From: an uncultured Erythrobacter sp.
GTDB lineage: Bacteria; Pseudomonadota; Alphaproteobacteria; Sphingomonadales; Sphingomonadaceae
Direction of reading: 5' to 3'
DNA length: 64,000 bases
Assembly (NCBI GenBank): GCA_947493165.1
Contig: CANLPY010000001.1
Location: 1,178,001 to 1,242,000, forward strand
Shown: piece after piece, positions 46,056 to 55,557 of the stretch
How positions within the stretch are numbered: position 1 is the stretch's first letter
How the letters are laid out: the number at the start of each line of letters is the position of its first letter
The notes under the pieces: model-generated
Told to the model about the DNA's origin: nothing
Database searches by the model: none
What the model saw: the letters and a program-made list of their open reading frames with translations, nothing else
Made by a program: the position numbers and the translations under genes

Positions 46056-47714
46056 ATGATCCGTATACTTTCCGCCACAGCGGCATGCGCTGCGCTGGCT
46101 TTTGCTGCTACTCCAAGCCTCGCAGACACGCTCGTATATAATGTCGATGGCATTACGATCGGAGACTCAGGTGAGGTGGAACGCTTCGTCGGATTGGTGT
46201 TCGATGATGACGGGACGATAACGGACGTATTGGAGCGCGGTGACGATCGGCCGAGCGATGTTGATTTCGCCATCGATGGCCAAGGTCGCGTGATGTTGCC
46301 TGGCATGATTGATGCGCATGTGCATGTGATGGGCATTGGCTATGGCGCTCTAACGCTGGATTTATCCGATACGACATCCTTGGACGATGCGCTCAGGAAG
46401 ATCGCACAGTTTGCAGAAGAAAACCCCGGACGCCCCTGGATATTGGGCCGTGGATGGAATCAGGAAAAATGGGGCCTTGGCCGTTTTCCGACGGCCGAAG
46501 AACTGGATACGGCTGTATCTGACCGGCCCGTCTGGCTCTCACGCGTTGATGGGCACGCAAGCTGGGCCAACACAAAAGCGCTGGAAACAGCGGGCGTTAC
46601 CGCCGCATCAACGGATCCTTCTGGTGGCAGGATCATCCGCAAGGCTGATAGCCGTGAACCCGCAGGGGTTTTCATCGATGCCGCTGAGGAATACGTCAAC
46701 AAAGTTGTGCCCGCTCCGCGCCCAGAAGATAGCGATCTTGCCTTGCGCAAGGCGCAGGACATGTTGTTCGCAAATGGCATCACAGCAGTTGCCGATATGG
46801 GCACAACGATTGAGCATTGGCACACCTATCGCCGCGCTGGCGACAACGGCACTCTCAAACTACGCATCATGTCATATGCCAACAGTGTGGAGACGATGGA
46901 ACTGATCGGGGGGCCTGGCCCAACACCGTGGCTGTACGAGGATCGCCTGCGCATGGGCGGTGTTAAGTTGTACCTAGACGGCGCGCTTGGTTCACGCGGC
47001 GCTACGCTGAAAAAGCCTTATGCCGATGAACCCGGCACCAAGGGTTTGCCTCTGCTGAGCCAGGCTCAATTGCGAAATTTGATGAGCCGCGCGGCGATCG
47101 ACAATTTTCAGCCCGCTGTACACGCCATTGGCGATGCCGCGAATGCCGATGTCCTATCAGCCATCGCAGAGCTCAATGAGAGCTACACCGGGGATCGGCG
47201 CTGGCGCATTGAGCATGCGCAAATTGCAGACCCCGCTGATCTGCCCTCTTTTGGCCAACACGGAATAATCGCATCGATGCAGCCGCTGCACCAATCGTCC
47301 GATAGAACGATGGCAGAAGCACGATTGGGCCCGAACCGTCTTGGAGGAGCATATGCTTGGCGGAGTATCCTGAACGTTGGCGGGCGCTTAGCGTTTGGAT
47401 CGGATGCACCTGTGGAGCCTGCCGATGCCTTCGCCGGACTGGCCGTCGCAATCAGCCGAACAGATGCAAACGGTGAACCATTTGGCGGCTGGCGAGCGCA
47501 AGAAACAGTCAGCCGCGAGCAAGCACTGAGAGCGTTTACTGCAGATGCAGCCTTCGCTGGGTTTGCCGATGGACATTTCGGCCGGTTGATCATTGGAGAA
47601 CGCGCGGACTTTCTTTTGGTCGATCGGGATCCATTACTGGCCGCACCAGAGGATATCCGAGCCACACAAATCTTCGGGGTTTGGATTGGCGGAGAACAAG
47701 TCGTCGCGCGCTGA
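46056..47714 (+). CDS. Exported amidohydrolase (YtcJ-like)
   Basis: 552 residues starting with a signal peptide (IRILSATAACAALAFAATPSLA-D), so secreted to the periplasm. Metal-dependent hydrolase motifs: DAHVHVMG, WILGRGWNQE, VDGHASWAN, YLDGALGSRGA, HAIGDAANADV and FGSDAPVEPADAF. This is the Amidohydro_3 group whose members act on N-acyl or formyl groups; the true substrate is unknown. It probably shares a transcript with the upstream dehydrogenase. Confidence 0.9.
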   Translation: MIRILSATAACAALAFAATPSLADTLVYNVDGITIGDSGEVERFVGLVFDDDGTITDVLERGDDRPSDVDFAIDGQGRVMLPGMIDAHVHVMGIGYGALTLDLSDTTSLDDALRKIAQFAEENPGRPWILGRGWNQEKWGLGRFPTAEELDTAVSDRPVWLSRVDGHASWANTKALETAGVTAASTDPSGGRIIRKADSREPAGVFIDAAEEYVNKVVPAPRPEDSDLALRKAQDMLFANGITAVADMGTTIEHWHTYRRAGDNGTLKLRIMSYANSVETMELIGGPGPTPWLYEDRLRMGGVKLYLDGALGSRGATLKKPYADEPGTKGLPLLSQAQLRNLMSRAAIDNFQPAVHAIGDAANADVLSAIAELNESYTGDRRWRIEHAQIADPADLPSFGQHGIIASMQPLHQSSDRTMAEARLGPNRLGGAYAWRSILNVGGRLAFGSDAPVEPADAFAGLAVAISRTDANGEPFGGWRAQETVSREQALRAFTADAAFAGFADGHFGRLIIGERADFLLVDRDPLLAAPEDIRATQIFGVWIGGEQVVAR

Positions 47715-48125
47715 AACCAAGCGGTCTCGCCGATCTTGCAAATATAAAGTCATGATTTATTAACCTTATTCATCTTATGGGCGCGACGTCGCTTGTTTAC
47801 TTAGGAAGATTGAGATCAGACGCCGCGCTGTGGCCAAACGTTTATATTGGCCGCGTATTTTTAGCTGAAGGATGTAAGGAATCGAATCGTGATCAATGTG
47901 TGCTCTAGACTCATGGTTCTTTGCGCACATGCAGCATTTGAAGGCTTGCTGCAGTGCGGTATAAATGCATCATTCAAGCGCTTAAAGTAGCAAGTGATTG
48001 ATATATAACGGTATTTAAAACGAGTTTGGTGCCGATTTGTTTTAAAAAGAGGGTTGCCACAGTCGACAGAGTGCACTAGTTAACCAACCGAATTTGAATA
48101 AAAAGAACTTATTAGGAGACCATCG
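47715..48125. other. 411-base AT-rich intergenic region ahead of the mini-protein
   Basis: No convincing coding sequence. The DNA is clearly more AT-rich than its surroundings, with TTAACC motifs at 47759 and 48079, and TATATAAC around 48001-48010 that could be a -10 element. It most likely holds the promoter and 5' leader of the 72-residue gene; AGGAG lies 7 bases before its ATG. Confidence 0.45.
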
Positions 48126-48344
48126 ATGAAAATCCGTACGCTTGCCGCTGCAACAGCAGCAATCTCGCTTGCAGCTACACCAGCTATCGCAGAAGCTTCA
48201 TTCGACCGTGCTATTGCACCTGTCGAAGGCGAAAGCGAACTTGAAGGCAGTTCAGGTATCATCATCGCGCTTCTGGCAGCTGCAGCTGTCATCGCTGGCA
48301 TCATCATCGCCGCAGACGGCGACGACGATCCCGTCAGCGTCTAA
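48126..48344 (+). CDS. Small exported protein with a single hydrophobic helix
   Basis: 72 residues: an N-terminal signal peptide (KIRTLAAATAAISLAATPAIA, cleavage near residue 22), a short acidic mature region, one strongly hydrophobic helix (about 44-62: IIIALLAAAAVIAGIIIA) and an acidic tail (DGDDDPVSV). The ATG has a very good SD (AGGAGACC). It stands alone with a long AT-rich leader and a strong terminator, features of a highly expressed monocistronic gene. I do not recognise the family. It may be an inner-membrane mini-protein; a bacteriocin-like role is possible but unsupported. Confidence 0.8.
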   Translation: MKIRTLAAATAAISLAATPAIAEASFDRAIAPVEGESELEGSSGIIIALLAAAAVIAGIIIAADGDDDPVSV

Positions 48345-48370
48345 GTCTTAAAGATACATCGATACAATTA

Positions 48371-48396
48371 CGGGGCCCTTTTGGGCCCCGTTTTTT
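48371..48396 (+). terminator. Strong rho-independent terminator
   Basis: CGGGGCCC-TTTT-GGGCCCCG (48371-48390), an 8-bp perfect GC stem, followed by TTTTTT. It lies 26 bases after the mini-protein stop. Confidence 0.92.
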
Positions 48397-48562
48397 GTGC
48401 GCAATTGGTGTATCTTTAGGTATGCTGAGTGATTAGCGGAGCCGCAGAACTCAAGCGTGCGCGAAATATGACAGATCTGCCAATCAGGCAGCTCAATGAT
48501 TGGATTGCTTCAACGTATGCTAGCGACGAAGTCGTGAGCGAAATACATTTCAGCCGGCCGGC

Positions 48563-49393
48563 TTAGGTTTCCTCAGTCACTTCAACTGGCGGCGCAGCCT
48601 CTGAGAGCTCCTCAACGTCACTCTCATGCTCAGCACTTCTTCCGCCGCGCTCTTGCAATCGCATCAGCAATAAAGACCCTTCAAATAGGATCAGCAGCGG
48701 TACAGCGAGAATGATCTGTGATCCCGGATCGGGCGGCGTCACAACGGCCGCTAATGCAACCACACCGACAATAACGTATCTGCGTGCAGCGACGAATTGC
48801 TCACGCGTGACAATGCCAGCCCGGTTGAGCAGCAACAACAGAACCGGCAACAAGAACGTGACCCCAAACGCCAGAATGAACTGCATAACCAGGCCGAGAT
48901 AGTTGCCCGTGCCTGGTAACGCCTCGATATCCAGACCGCCAACGGTGCCTTCAAATCCAAGGAACCATCGGAACGCAGTAGGCATGACAACGTAATAAGC
49001 CAGCGCGGCCCCGCCGGTAAACAGCACGGGCGTGGCAATCAGAAACGGCAGGAAAGCTCTTTTTTCCTTCGCATATAATCCGGGAGCAACAAACGCCCAA
49101 AGCTGGTTGGCGATGACAGGAAAAGCGATAAAGAAACCGGCAAATAGCGCGACTTTCAATTCGACAAAAAACGCTTCGTACAACTGGGTGTAGATTAGTT
49201 TGCCCTGCCCTTCCGGGAAAGCTGCAGTAAGTGGTCGTACCAAAAAGCCGAAAATATCATCTGCAAAATAGAGACAGATGCTGAACGTAATTGCCAAAGC
49301 AATCACGCATTTAACCAACCGACCACGCAGTTCAATCAAGTGATCGAGCAACGGCGCCTGCGTCTCATCAATATCTTTGATGCCAAGTGCCAC
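48563..49393 (-). CDS. tatC: Sec-independent protein translocase TatC
   Basis: Polytopic core of the Tat translocon, which binds twin-arginine signal peptides. Six hydrophobic helices; motifs LLDHLIELRGRL near the start, AFFVELKVALFAGFFIAFPVI and FGVTFLLPV are typical. I used the GTG at 49393 (276 residues): it lies two bases after the tatB stop and begins VALGIKDIDETQAPLL. A longer frame to 49561 would run inside tatB with basic, low-quality sequence. The C-terminus is an acidic tail. A 12-bp palindrome (AGCCGGCCGGCT) adjoins the stop. Confidence 0.93.
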   Translation of the reverse strand: MALGIKDIDETQAPLLDHLIELRGRLVKCVIALAITFSICLYFADDIFGFLVRPLTAAFPEGQGKLIYTQLYEAFFVELKVALFAGFFIAFPVIANQLWAFVAPGLYAKEKRAFLPFLIATPVLFTGGAALAYYVVMPTAFRWFLGFEGTVGGLDIEALPGTGNYLGLVMQFILAFGVTFLLPVLLLLLNRAGIVTREQFVAARRYVIVGVVALAAVVTPPDPGSQIILAVPLLILFEGSLLLMRLQERGGRSAEHESDVEELSEAAPPVEVTEET

Positions 49394-49394
49394 G

Positions 49395-49877
49395 TCAGCC
49401 CTGCCCTTTGCTATCGGCGCTTGATCGCGAAGGCTCCGCGCCTGCGTCGAGCGGCAGTTCTGGCTCTTTCCCAACGGCCTTAATCTTATTGGTTTTTGGC
49501 GTTGCAGCACTCGCTTCCACCGAAGATTCCGCAGCTGATGTGGCAACCGCATCATTCGCATCCGCTGGCGGCATCACATTGCGCGGCTTTGCTGGCGGCG
49601 GGCCAGTCATCACTGGCTCACCAGCATCTTCAGCAGCGGCACCTGATTGGCGCTTCATGATCGCCTCGTTCTGGGCCTGCCACTTCTTTTCCATGTCTTC
49701 GAGTTCAGCTTCGCGAACCATGGTATCGAGGCCCGAACGAAAATGCGCGGAGACCTTGCGGACTTTGCCGATCCAACGACCAGCAGTGCGCATGGCCAAC
49801 GGCAGGTCCTTTGGCCCGATAACGATCACCGCCACAATGACGATAACCAGCAGTTCTGCGGCGCCTAAATCGAACAT
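49395..49877 (-). CDS. tatB: Sec-independent protein translocase TatB
   Basis: 160 residues: N-terminal membrane helix (MFDLGAAELLVIVIVAVIVIG), the hinge GPKDLP, an amphipathic helix (MRTAGRWIGKVRKVSAHFRSG) and a long polar Ala/Pro-rich tail. TatB forms the substrate receptor with TatC. The GPKDLP motif separates it from TatA. Located 37 bases after tatA. Confidence 0.94.
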   Translation of the reverse strand: MFDLGAAELLVIVIVAVIVIGPKDLPLAMRTAGRWIGKVRKVSAHFRSGLDTMVREAELEDMEKKWQAQNEAIMKRQSGAAAEDAGEPVMTGPPPAKPRNVMPPADANDAVATSAAESSVEASAATPKTNKIKAVGKEPELPLDAGAEPSRSSADSKGQG

Positions 49878-49914
49878 GGTCGGGTCCGGCGCTGGGCCGC
49901 TCTCCGTTTAGAAA

Positions 49915-50166
49915 TCAGTTAGCAGCGTCTTTTTGATCCGCTGCCTTGCTCTCGCTAGCTGATACGCCATCACTTGTCGGGCCTTCAATCTGGCCGTTCG
50001 GCTCCGAGGGTTTTGAAGAAGATGCATCGACATCCTCGCTCATACCCTTCTTGAAACTGGAAATTCCTTTGCCAAAATCACCCATCATTTCTGAAATGCG
50101 CCCGCGCCCAAACAGGACGAGGACAACGATTGCAACGATGGCGATCTGCCAGACACTAAAACCCAT
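49915..50166 (-). CDS. tatA: Sec-independent protein translocase TatA
   Basis: 83 residues: short N-terminal membrane helix ([17 protein letters not shown], with the FG hinge), an amphipathic helix ([15 protein letters not shown]) and a polar Ser/Asp tail. TatA oligomers form the transport pathway. First of tatABC; scpB lies 91 bases upstream. Confidence 0.94.
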   Translation of the reverse strand: MGFSVWQIAIVAIVVLVLFGRGRISEMMGDFGKGISSFKKGMSEDVDASSSKPSEPNGQIEGPTSDGVSASESKAADQKDAAN

Positions 50167-50257
50167 GGGGTAATGACTTTCTCTGCTTAACCTGTGGCCA
50201 ATATAGGCGCGATGACGCCGCTACGCCAGTCGCAACGCACAAATTGATCTGCGTGCG

Positions 50258-50935
50258 CTATTCGCCCTGTCCGGTTAGAGGAGGATTAGGCGGCATGTTT
50301 TCTTGATCTGCAACGGTTTCCACGGCAGGATTTCCATCACCCTCAACCTCTTCGTTATCATCGCCGGTATCGCCTGTGTCAGGGTTCATGGCCGCTTCAA
50401 GCGCATCATCCACCGGATCAAGCAGGCCTGCCGCTTTTAATTCATCAATACCTGGCAAGTCACGGCGGGAACTCAGCCCGAAATGATCGAGGAAATCAGG
50501 CGTCGTTGCATAGATGACCGGGCGCCCTGGAACTTCGCGGCGGCCCGCCAGCTTAATCCAGCCAGCCTCCATTAAAACATCAAGTGTACCCTTGGCGGTT
50601 TGCACCCCGCGGATCGATTCAATGTCCGCCCGGCTCACCGGCTCGTGATATGCGATGATAGCGAGAACCTCTGTAGCCGCACGGCTCAGTCTGCGGACTT
50701 GTTCGCGTTCTCGGCGCAGCAGATGCGCGAGGTCAGGCGCGGTCTCAAAATGCCACCGTTTACCCCGCTCAACCAGATGAATGCCGCGTTCCGCGTACTG
50801 TTCGGAAAGCTGTTGCAAGCCATCACGAACGTCGCCGTTGCTAAGACCGCCCAGATGCGTTCCCAGCGCCTCGACGCTCATTGGCTCTTCTGATGCAAAC
50901 AATGTCGCTTCAATTCCGCGCACAATATCGTTCAT
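50258..50935 (-). CDS. scpB: Segregation and condensation protein ScpB
   Basis: Non-SMC condensin subunit with two winged-helix domains; bridges ScpA and the Smc heads in chromosome compaction. Landmarks: IEATLFASEEPMSVEALG, LSRAATEVLAIIAYHEPVSRADIESIRG, and RPVIYATTPDFLDHFGL. 225 residues with a Glu/Asp-rich tail from about 175. Start fixed by a 4-base overlap with scpA. Confidence 0.93.
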   Translation of the reverse strand: MNDIVRGIEATLFASEEPMSVEALGTHLGGLSNGDVRDGLQQLSEQYAERGIHLVERGKRWHFETAPDLAHLLRREREQVRRLSRAATEVLAIIAYHEPVSRADIESIRGVQTAKGTLDVLMEAGWIKLAGRREVPGRPVIYATTPDFLDHFGLSSRRDLPGIDELKAAGLLDPVDDALEAAMNPDTGDTGDDNEEVEGDGNPAVETVADQENMPPNPPLTGQGE

Positions 50936-51795
50936 TTTGCGCTCGCCTTCTCGCGCAGACGGCGGACCCGCAACGCGCCATACGCCTCTTCTTGCGACAA
51001 TTCCGCTTTCCCAAGCCGCGCCAACTCCAGCGCGGCGACAAAACTGGATGCGAGGGCTGACTTGCGCAGCTCCGGTTCAGCGTGCGGTGGGAGAAAGTCC
51101 CGTATTTCCATCCAGTCGAGGGTGACACCAAGCATGGAAGAAACCCGCTCCAACGCGCTGTCTAGGGTCATCACCGGACGATCGGAGACGTGATAAATGC
51201 GCGGCGCAGTGCGCGCCTTCACCTGACCATACGCCTGAATCAAGGAATAGCTGTCGCATTTCCATTGCGTCTTGCGGTCAATCCGCAGCCCTTCAGGAGC
51301 GCCGCGAATGAATATATCACGCCCGATCCGGTCTCGCCCCATCAACCTAGCAGCCGCTTCACGCATCGCCCCCAGACGTTGCAGGCGCAGTTGGAGGCGT
51401 AGCGCCAGCTCTTCGGGACTTGGGTCTTCTTGCTCATCCTTGGGCAGGAGCAGCGCGGATTTGAGATAGGCCAGCCAAGCCGCCATCACAAGGTAATCGG
51501 CGGCCAGCTCCAACCGCATGGCTTCGGCTTGTTCAACATAGGTCAGATATTGATCCACCAGCGCAAGGATAGAAATTTGCCGCAAATCAACCTTTTGCCG
51601 CCTTGCAAGGTCGAGCAAAAGATCAAGCGGCCCTTCCCAGCCGTCCAGCTCTAGATAAAGCGCCTTTTCATGTTCGCTTTTGGCTGCATCATCGCCGGTG
51701 GGATCGCCCCAGTTCGCCCCGCCCTGCAGATCAAGAGTGCCCGGCTCATTCGTATCAGAGGTTCCATCGGGCAGCATAAAGCCTCCTGTGCTCAT
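50932..51795 (-). CDS. scpA: Segregation and condensation protein ScpA
   Basis: Kleisin subunit that joins the Smc ATPase heads. The N-terminal motif WEGPLDLLLDLARRQKVDLRQISI and AADYLVMAAWLAYLKSALLLP are hallmarks; the C-terminal winged-helix binds Smc. 287 residues. Overlaps nagZ (upstream) and scpB (downstream) by four bases each. Confidence 0.94.
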   Translation of the reverse strand: MSTGGFMLPDGTSDTNEPGTLDLQGGANWGDPTGDDAAKSEHEKALYLELDGWEGPLDLLLDLARRQKVDLRQISILALVDQYLTYVEQAEAMRLELAADYLVMAAWLAYLKSALLLPKDEQEDPSPEELALRLQLRLQRLGAMREAAARLMGRDRIGRDIFIRGAPEGLRIDRKTQWKCDSYSLIQAYGQVKARTAPRIYHVSDRPVMTLDSALERVSSMLGVTLDWMEIRDFLPPHAEPELRKSALASSFVAALELARLGKAELSQEEAYGALRVRRLREKASAK

Positions 51796-52811
51796 GTTGC
51801 CTCTCCGACCAGATTTAACAGTGTATCACGTTTGGCCAGCAATTCAGCGGACGAGCCGAGGTCATCACGAATTTTGGTTTGCGCGAGCGCACCGTCCAAG
51901 CGCGCGATCGCGGCGTCCGACATGCTTGGCAGCGCTTCGCAAATACCCTGCATATCATCCTTCTTGGCCCAGCAATTAAGGATAATGTCGCAGCCTGCCG
52001 CATAAGCCTTGGCAGAGCGTTCCGGAATCGTGCCGTCCAGCGCCTCCATATCAATGTCATCGGTCAGCAGAAGGCCGTCAAAGCCGATCCGGGTGCGGAT
52101 GATATCGCGAATGATTGTCTCTGACAGAGTGGCGGGGTTGTCCGCATCCCACTCAGTGAACAGCAAATGCCCCGTCATTCCAATCGGCGCGTCTTTCAGC
52201 GCCTGAAACGGCGCAAGGTCAGCCTCAAGCTCGGCATCGCTGGCGGTAACTGTCGGCATTTCCTTATGCGTATCGGTGGTTGTGCGGCCGTGGCCCGGCA
52301 TGTGCTTGATGCACCCGGCAACGCCTCCGCGAGCCAACCCGTCGAGCGTCGCTCGTCCAATGGCTGCAACCTGCATAGGTTCACTGCCCAAAGACCGATC
52401 ACCGATAACATCATGCGCGCCCGGCTGGCGCACATCGAGCGGCGGGTGGTAATCGACGGTGATACCCATCGCCGACAACTCCAGCGCCATCGCATGGGCA
52501 TTGGCCCGTGCTGCCTCAATCGCACTAGCCGGGGCAAGCCGGTAAAGATCGTCGAACTTTTCACCTGCAGGGTAAGGCGCCCAATGCGGCGGGCGGAGCC
52601 TCGCAACTCGTCCGCCTTCTTGATCGATAGAAATGAGCAGGCGCTCGCGCCCATGAAGCGCCCGAAGATCATCGGTGAGCACGCGCAATTGATCAGGATT
52701 GTCGCAGTTTCGCCCGAACAGGATGTAGCCTGCTGGATCGGCCTCTTTGAAAAAGGCACGCTCCTCTTCGGTCAGCTCAAGGCCAGAAATGCCGAAAATC
52801 GCAGGTGTCAT
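51792..52811 (-). CDS. nagZ: Beta-N-acetylhexosaminidase NagZ (GH3)
   Basis: Cytoplasmic peptidoglycan-recycling enzyme releasing GlcNAc from anhydro-muropeptides. SIDQEGGRVARLR, the histidine-containing loop KHMPGHGRTTTD (Lys169-His170, His174) and the nucleophile segment LLLTDDIDMEAL are NagZ hallmarks. 339 residues, normal. The NagZ product pool can induce AmpC-type beta-lactamases in other bacteria; no such gene is in view. Confidence 0.94.
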   Translation of the reverse strand: MTPAIFGISGLELTEEERAFFKEADPAGYILFGRNCDNPDQLRVLTDDLRALHGRERLLISIDQEGGRVARLRPPHWAPYPAGEKFDDLYRLAPASAIEAARANAHAMALELSAMGITVDYHPPLDVRQPGAHDVIGDRSLGSEPMQVAAIGRATLDGLARGGVAGCIKHMPGHGRTTTDTHKEMPTVTASDAELEADLAPFQALKDAPIGMTGHLLFTEWDADNPATLSETIIRDIIRTRIGFDGLLLTDDIDMEALDGTIPERSAKAYAAGCDIILNCWAKKDDMQGICEALPSMSDAAIARLDGALAQTKIRDDLGSSAELLAKRDTLLNLVGEAT

Positions 52812-52893
52812 AGACGAAACCTTGCAGGCGCATGCAGCTCAGGCAAGCATCGTAACCCTGAGTCGTGGGGAAAACCTAAAGGCAATCGCGGCT

Positions 52894-53598
52894 TTAGCGC
52901 TTAACCTGACAGGCGACCCCGTCAGCTTTCAAGTCACTGCAAAGCTTTTGTGCGGCAGCCAAATTGCTGGAGACCGCTTGCAAGCGGTAAACCGTACCGA
53001 TGTCGGCCTGCCCCTTTTGCACGCGGTGACGTACGCCGTTAAGCACGCTCGTTTGACGGGTGAGCGTGACCCAGCCTGCTTCCGCCTTGGCCCGAGTGCC
53101 ATAAGCACCCACTTGAACGCCGACACCGCTGCTAGCAGCGGGTTTCTCATCCGTGCTGCGTGTCGCAATCGACGGGCCAGTGCCGCTGTCGTTAACGCTG
53201 TCAGCCGATGAGCCGGAAGAAGCGGCGCCGGCAGCTGCGCCTGACGTTGCACCATCGCCATCAGCGATCACGCTATCACGCGTTTCGCCCTCACCTACAG
53301 CAGGAGCAACATTACCCGTGCCAGCAAATTCCTTGCCTCCCGGATTTTCGGGGCGTTCTTTGTAAGGACCATCAGGGGCAGGAATGGTGCTGCCATCGGC
53401 GACCAGCTCTGCATCAGTGGTGCGGTTTGAGACAAACCATATCGTACCGATAATCGCTGCCAACAAAACCAGCAGGATAGCCGCAAAGCCGACTATGCGG
53501 GCCGAATCAACGCCTCCGCCATGATCATCATCTTCATCTGATTCGAGCCATGGCAGGCTCTCATCTTCGGATAGATCCAGCTCAGCTGCATCATTCAT
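52894..53598 (-). CDS. SPOR-domain membrane protein
   Basis: 234 residues: acidic cytoplasmic N-terminus (about 1-30), one transmembrane helix (about 34-56), a Gly/Ser/Ala-rich periplasmic linker, and a C-terminal SPOR domain (about 160-234: VQVGAYGTRAKAEAGWVTLT, ending CSDLKADGVACQVKR). SPOR domains bind denuded glycan strands at the septum, so a division-site role is likely. It sits between argS and nagZ, the usual sphingomonad arrangement. Confidence 0.9.
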   Translation of the reverse strand: MNDAAELDLSEDESLPWLESDEDDDHGGGVDSARIVGFAAILLVLLAAIIGTIWFVSNRTTDAELVADGSTIPAPDGPYKERPENPGGKEFAGTGNVAPAVGEGETRDSVIADGDGATSGAAAGAASSGSSADSVNDSGTGPSIATRSTDEKPAASSGVGVQVGAYGTRAKAEAGWVTLTRQTSVLNGVRHRVQKGQADIGTVYRLQAVSSNLAAAQKLCSDLKADGVACQVKR

Positions 53599-53653
53599 AT
53601 CGTCCTTCGCGAATCAGCGATCCGCGCCCCTTACCCAAAGAGCCACACGGCTC

Positions 53654-55402
53654 TTACATAGATTCCACCGCCTCAACGCCGAGCACGCCGAGCCCATTGC
53701 GGATAACTTGCCCGATTGCGTCCGCTAGGAAAAGCCTTGCGCCCGTTAAACCAGCATCCTGTTCCAAGATGAAGCGTTTCTGCGGCATATCGTTGCCCAA
53801 ATTCCAGAAAGCGTGGAGGTCAGACGCCAAATCATAGAGGTAAAATGCGATCCTGTGCGGTTCGCGCGCTTTTGCGGCGGCTTCAACTTCACGAGGGAAC
53901 TGCGCCGCACGCTTAATCAACGCCAGCTCTTCCTCGCCCAATTGCGCCAAATCATCGCCTGATGGCGCAAGACCAGCCTCTGCTGCTTTGCGCAAAGTCG
54001 AGCGGATACGGGCATGCGCATATTGCACGTAGAAGACCGGATTATCTTTCGATGCCTCGACCACCTTGCCAAAATCGAACTCCATCTGCGCCTCAGGCTT
54101 GCGGGTCAGCATGGTGAAACGCACCACATCCTTGCCCACTTCCCTGATCATGTCTGCAATAGTGATAAAGTTACCAGAGCGTTTGGACATTTTGATAGGT
54201 TCGCCATCACGCAATAGAGCGACCATTTGAACCAGCTTGACATCGAAAGGTAGCGATTTGCCCTGCCCTTCGGAAAGCGCAGCTACAGCCGCCTTGATCC
54301 GCTTGACGGTACCGGCATGGTCAGCGCCCCAGATGTCGATCAACTGATCAGCTTCGGCCGCTTTTTGCATGTGATAGGCGAGATCCGCGCCAAAATAGGT
54401 CCACTTGCCATCCGATTTCTTGATCGGGCGGTCCTGATCATCGCCAAATTTGGTGGAGCGGAACAGCGGAAGCTCAACTGGCTCCCAATCGTCCGGCGGG
54501 GCTTTGCCCTTGGGCGCTTCGAGCACACCGTCATACACGAAATCATGCTCACGCAGCCAAGCTTCGGCCGCTTCCGGCTTCCCGGCTCTATGTAAGGCGG
54601 CTTCTGACGCAAAAACATCATGCTTAATACCCAGCAGCGCCAAGTCAGCACGGATCATTCCCATCATCTCATCTACCGCTGCATTGCGGAAAATGGGAAG
54701 CCATTGGGTCTCACTTGCTTCGACGTATTCATCACCCAACTCGCCGGCTAGTGTTTGTCCAACCGGTTTCAAGTAATCGCCAGGGTAGAGTCCTTCGGGA
54801 ATATCCCCAATTTCTTCACCCAGCGCTTCACGGTACCGCAGATGCGCTGACCGGGCGAGCACATCAACCTGACCACCAGCATCATTGATGTAATATTCAC
54901 GCGTCACATCGTGACCGCCAAATTCAAGCAAACTCGCCAATGCGTCGCCAACCACCGCGCCCCGGCAATGACCCATATGCATAGGGCCAGTTGGGTTGGC
55001 CGAGACATATTCGACGTTCACGCGTGTGCCTTGGCCCATTTTAGACCGGCCATAACCTGACGCCATGGCGGCGATAGCGCGCAATTCCTCAAGCCACACT
55101 GCTGCATCGAGCCGCAAATTGATAAAGCCCGGTCCAGCAATTTCTGCACTGATGATCGCAGGGTCAGCTTCAAGTTTTGCTGCTATGTGTTCTGCCAGCG
55201 CGCGGGGATTGGTCTTTGCCTGCTTTGCCAAAACCATTGCAGCGTTGGTCGCAAGATCGCCATGCGAGGGATCACGCGGCGGCTCTAACGTCACATTGGT
55301 GAATGTCGCGTCTACTGGCAGCACGCGACCAGCTTGGAGTGCCGAAAGGACGCTGTGAGTCTTGGCCACAAAGGCTGCATAGAGAGTCTGGGTTTCTGTC
55401 AT
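53654..55402 (-). CDS. argS: Arginyl-tRNA synthetase
   Basis: Class I aminoacyl-tRNA synthetase charging tRNA-Arg. The HIGH-type motif is HMGH (residues 142-145 in ANPTGPMHMGH), and KMSKR appears as IKMSKRSGNF. The N-terminal Add1 domain and the C-terminal anticodon-binding domain (ending RNGLGVLGVEAVESM) are in place. 582 residues; the ATG at 55402 begins MTETQTLYAAF, and an upstream frame to 55522 is unlike the family. Confidence 0.96.
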   Translation of the reverse strand: MTETQTLYAAFVAKTHSVLSALQAGRVLPVDATFTNVTLEPPRDPSHGDLATNAAMVLAKQAKTNPRALAEHIAAKLEADPAIISAEIAGPGFINLRLDAAVWLEELRAIAAMASGYGRSKMGQGTRVNVEYVSANPTGPMHMGHCRGAVVGDALASLLEFGGHDVTREYYINDAGGQVDVLARSAHLRYREALGEEIGDIPEGLYPGDYLKPVGQTLAGELGDEYVEASETQWLPIFRNAAVDEMMGMIRADLALLGIKHDVFASEAALHRAGKPEAAEAWLREHDFVYDGVLEAPKGKAPPDDWEPVELPLFRSTKFGDDQDRPIKKSDGKWTYFGADLAYHMQKAAEADQLIDIWGADHAGTVKRIKAAVAALSEGQGKSLPFDVKLVQMVALLRDGEPIKMSKRSGNFITIADMIREVGKDVVRFTMLTRKPEAQMEFDFGKVVEASKDNPVFYVQYAHARIRSTLRKAAEAGLAPSGDDLAQLGEEELALIKRAAQFPREVEAAAKAREPHRIAFYLYDLASDLHAFWNLGNDMPQKRFILEQDAGLTGARLFLADAIGQVIRNGLGVLGVEAVESM

Positions 55403-55557
55403 TTCACGAGCGCAGTTAGCGGAAAGAAGTCTAAGCGGAAAGAGAGTGTCTGAATGCCAAACGATAGCACGGCGACCGCAACACCAGTTGGCCGCCCACA
55501 GCGGCGTGATCTTTGGTCGCAAACGCGAAGAAAAGCACGCATGAACGAGCGCGAAAA

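Noticed and set aside
47861..48076. 71-residue minus-strand frame in the gap before the mini-protein
   Set aside because: Odd composition, no ribosome-binding site, no family likeness; the region reads better as a leader.
48552..48563. Palindrome AGCCGGCCGGCT next to the tatC stop
   Set aside because: Self-complementary without loop or T-run; such GC palindromes are common in this composition.
48429..48566. 45-residue GTG-started frame between the terminator and tatC
   Set aside because: No clear ribosome-binding site and it runs over the tatC stop on the other strand; might be a relic but cannot be supported.
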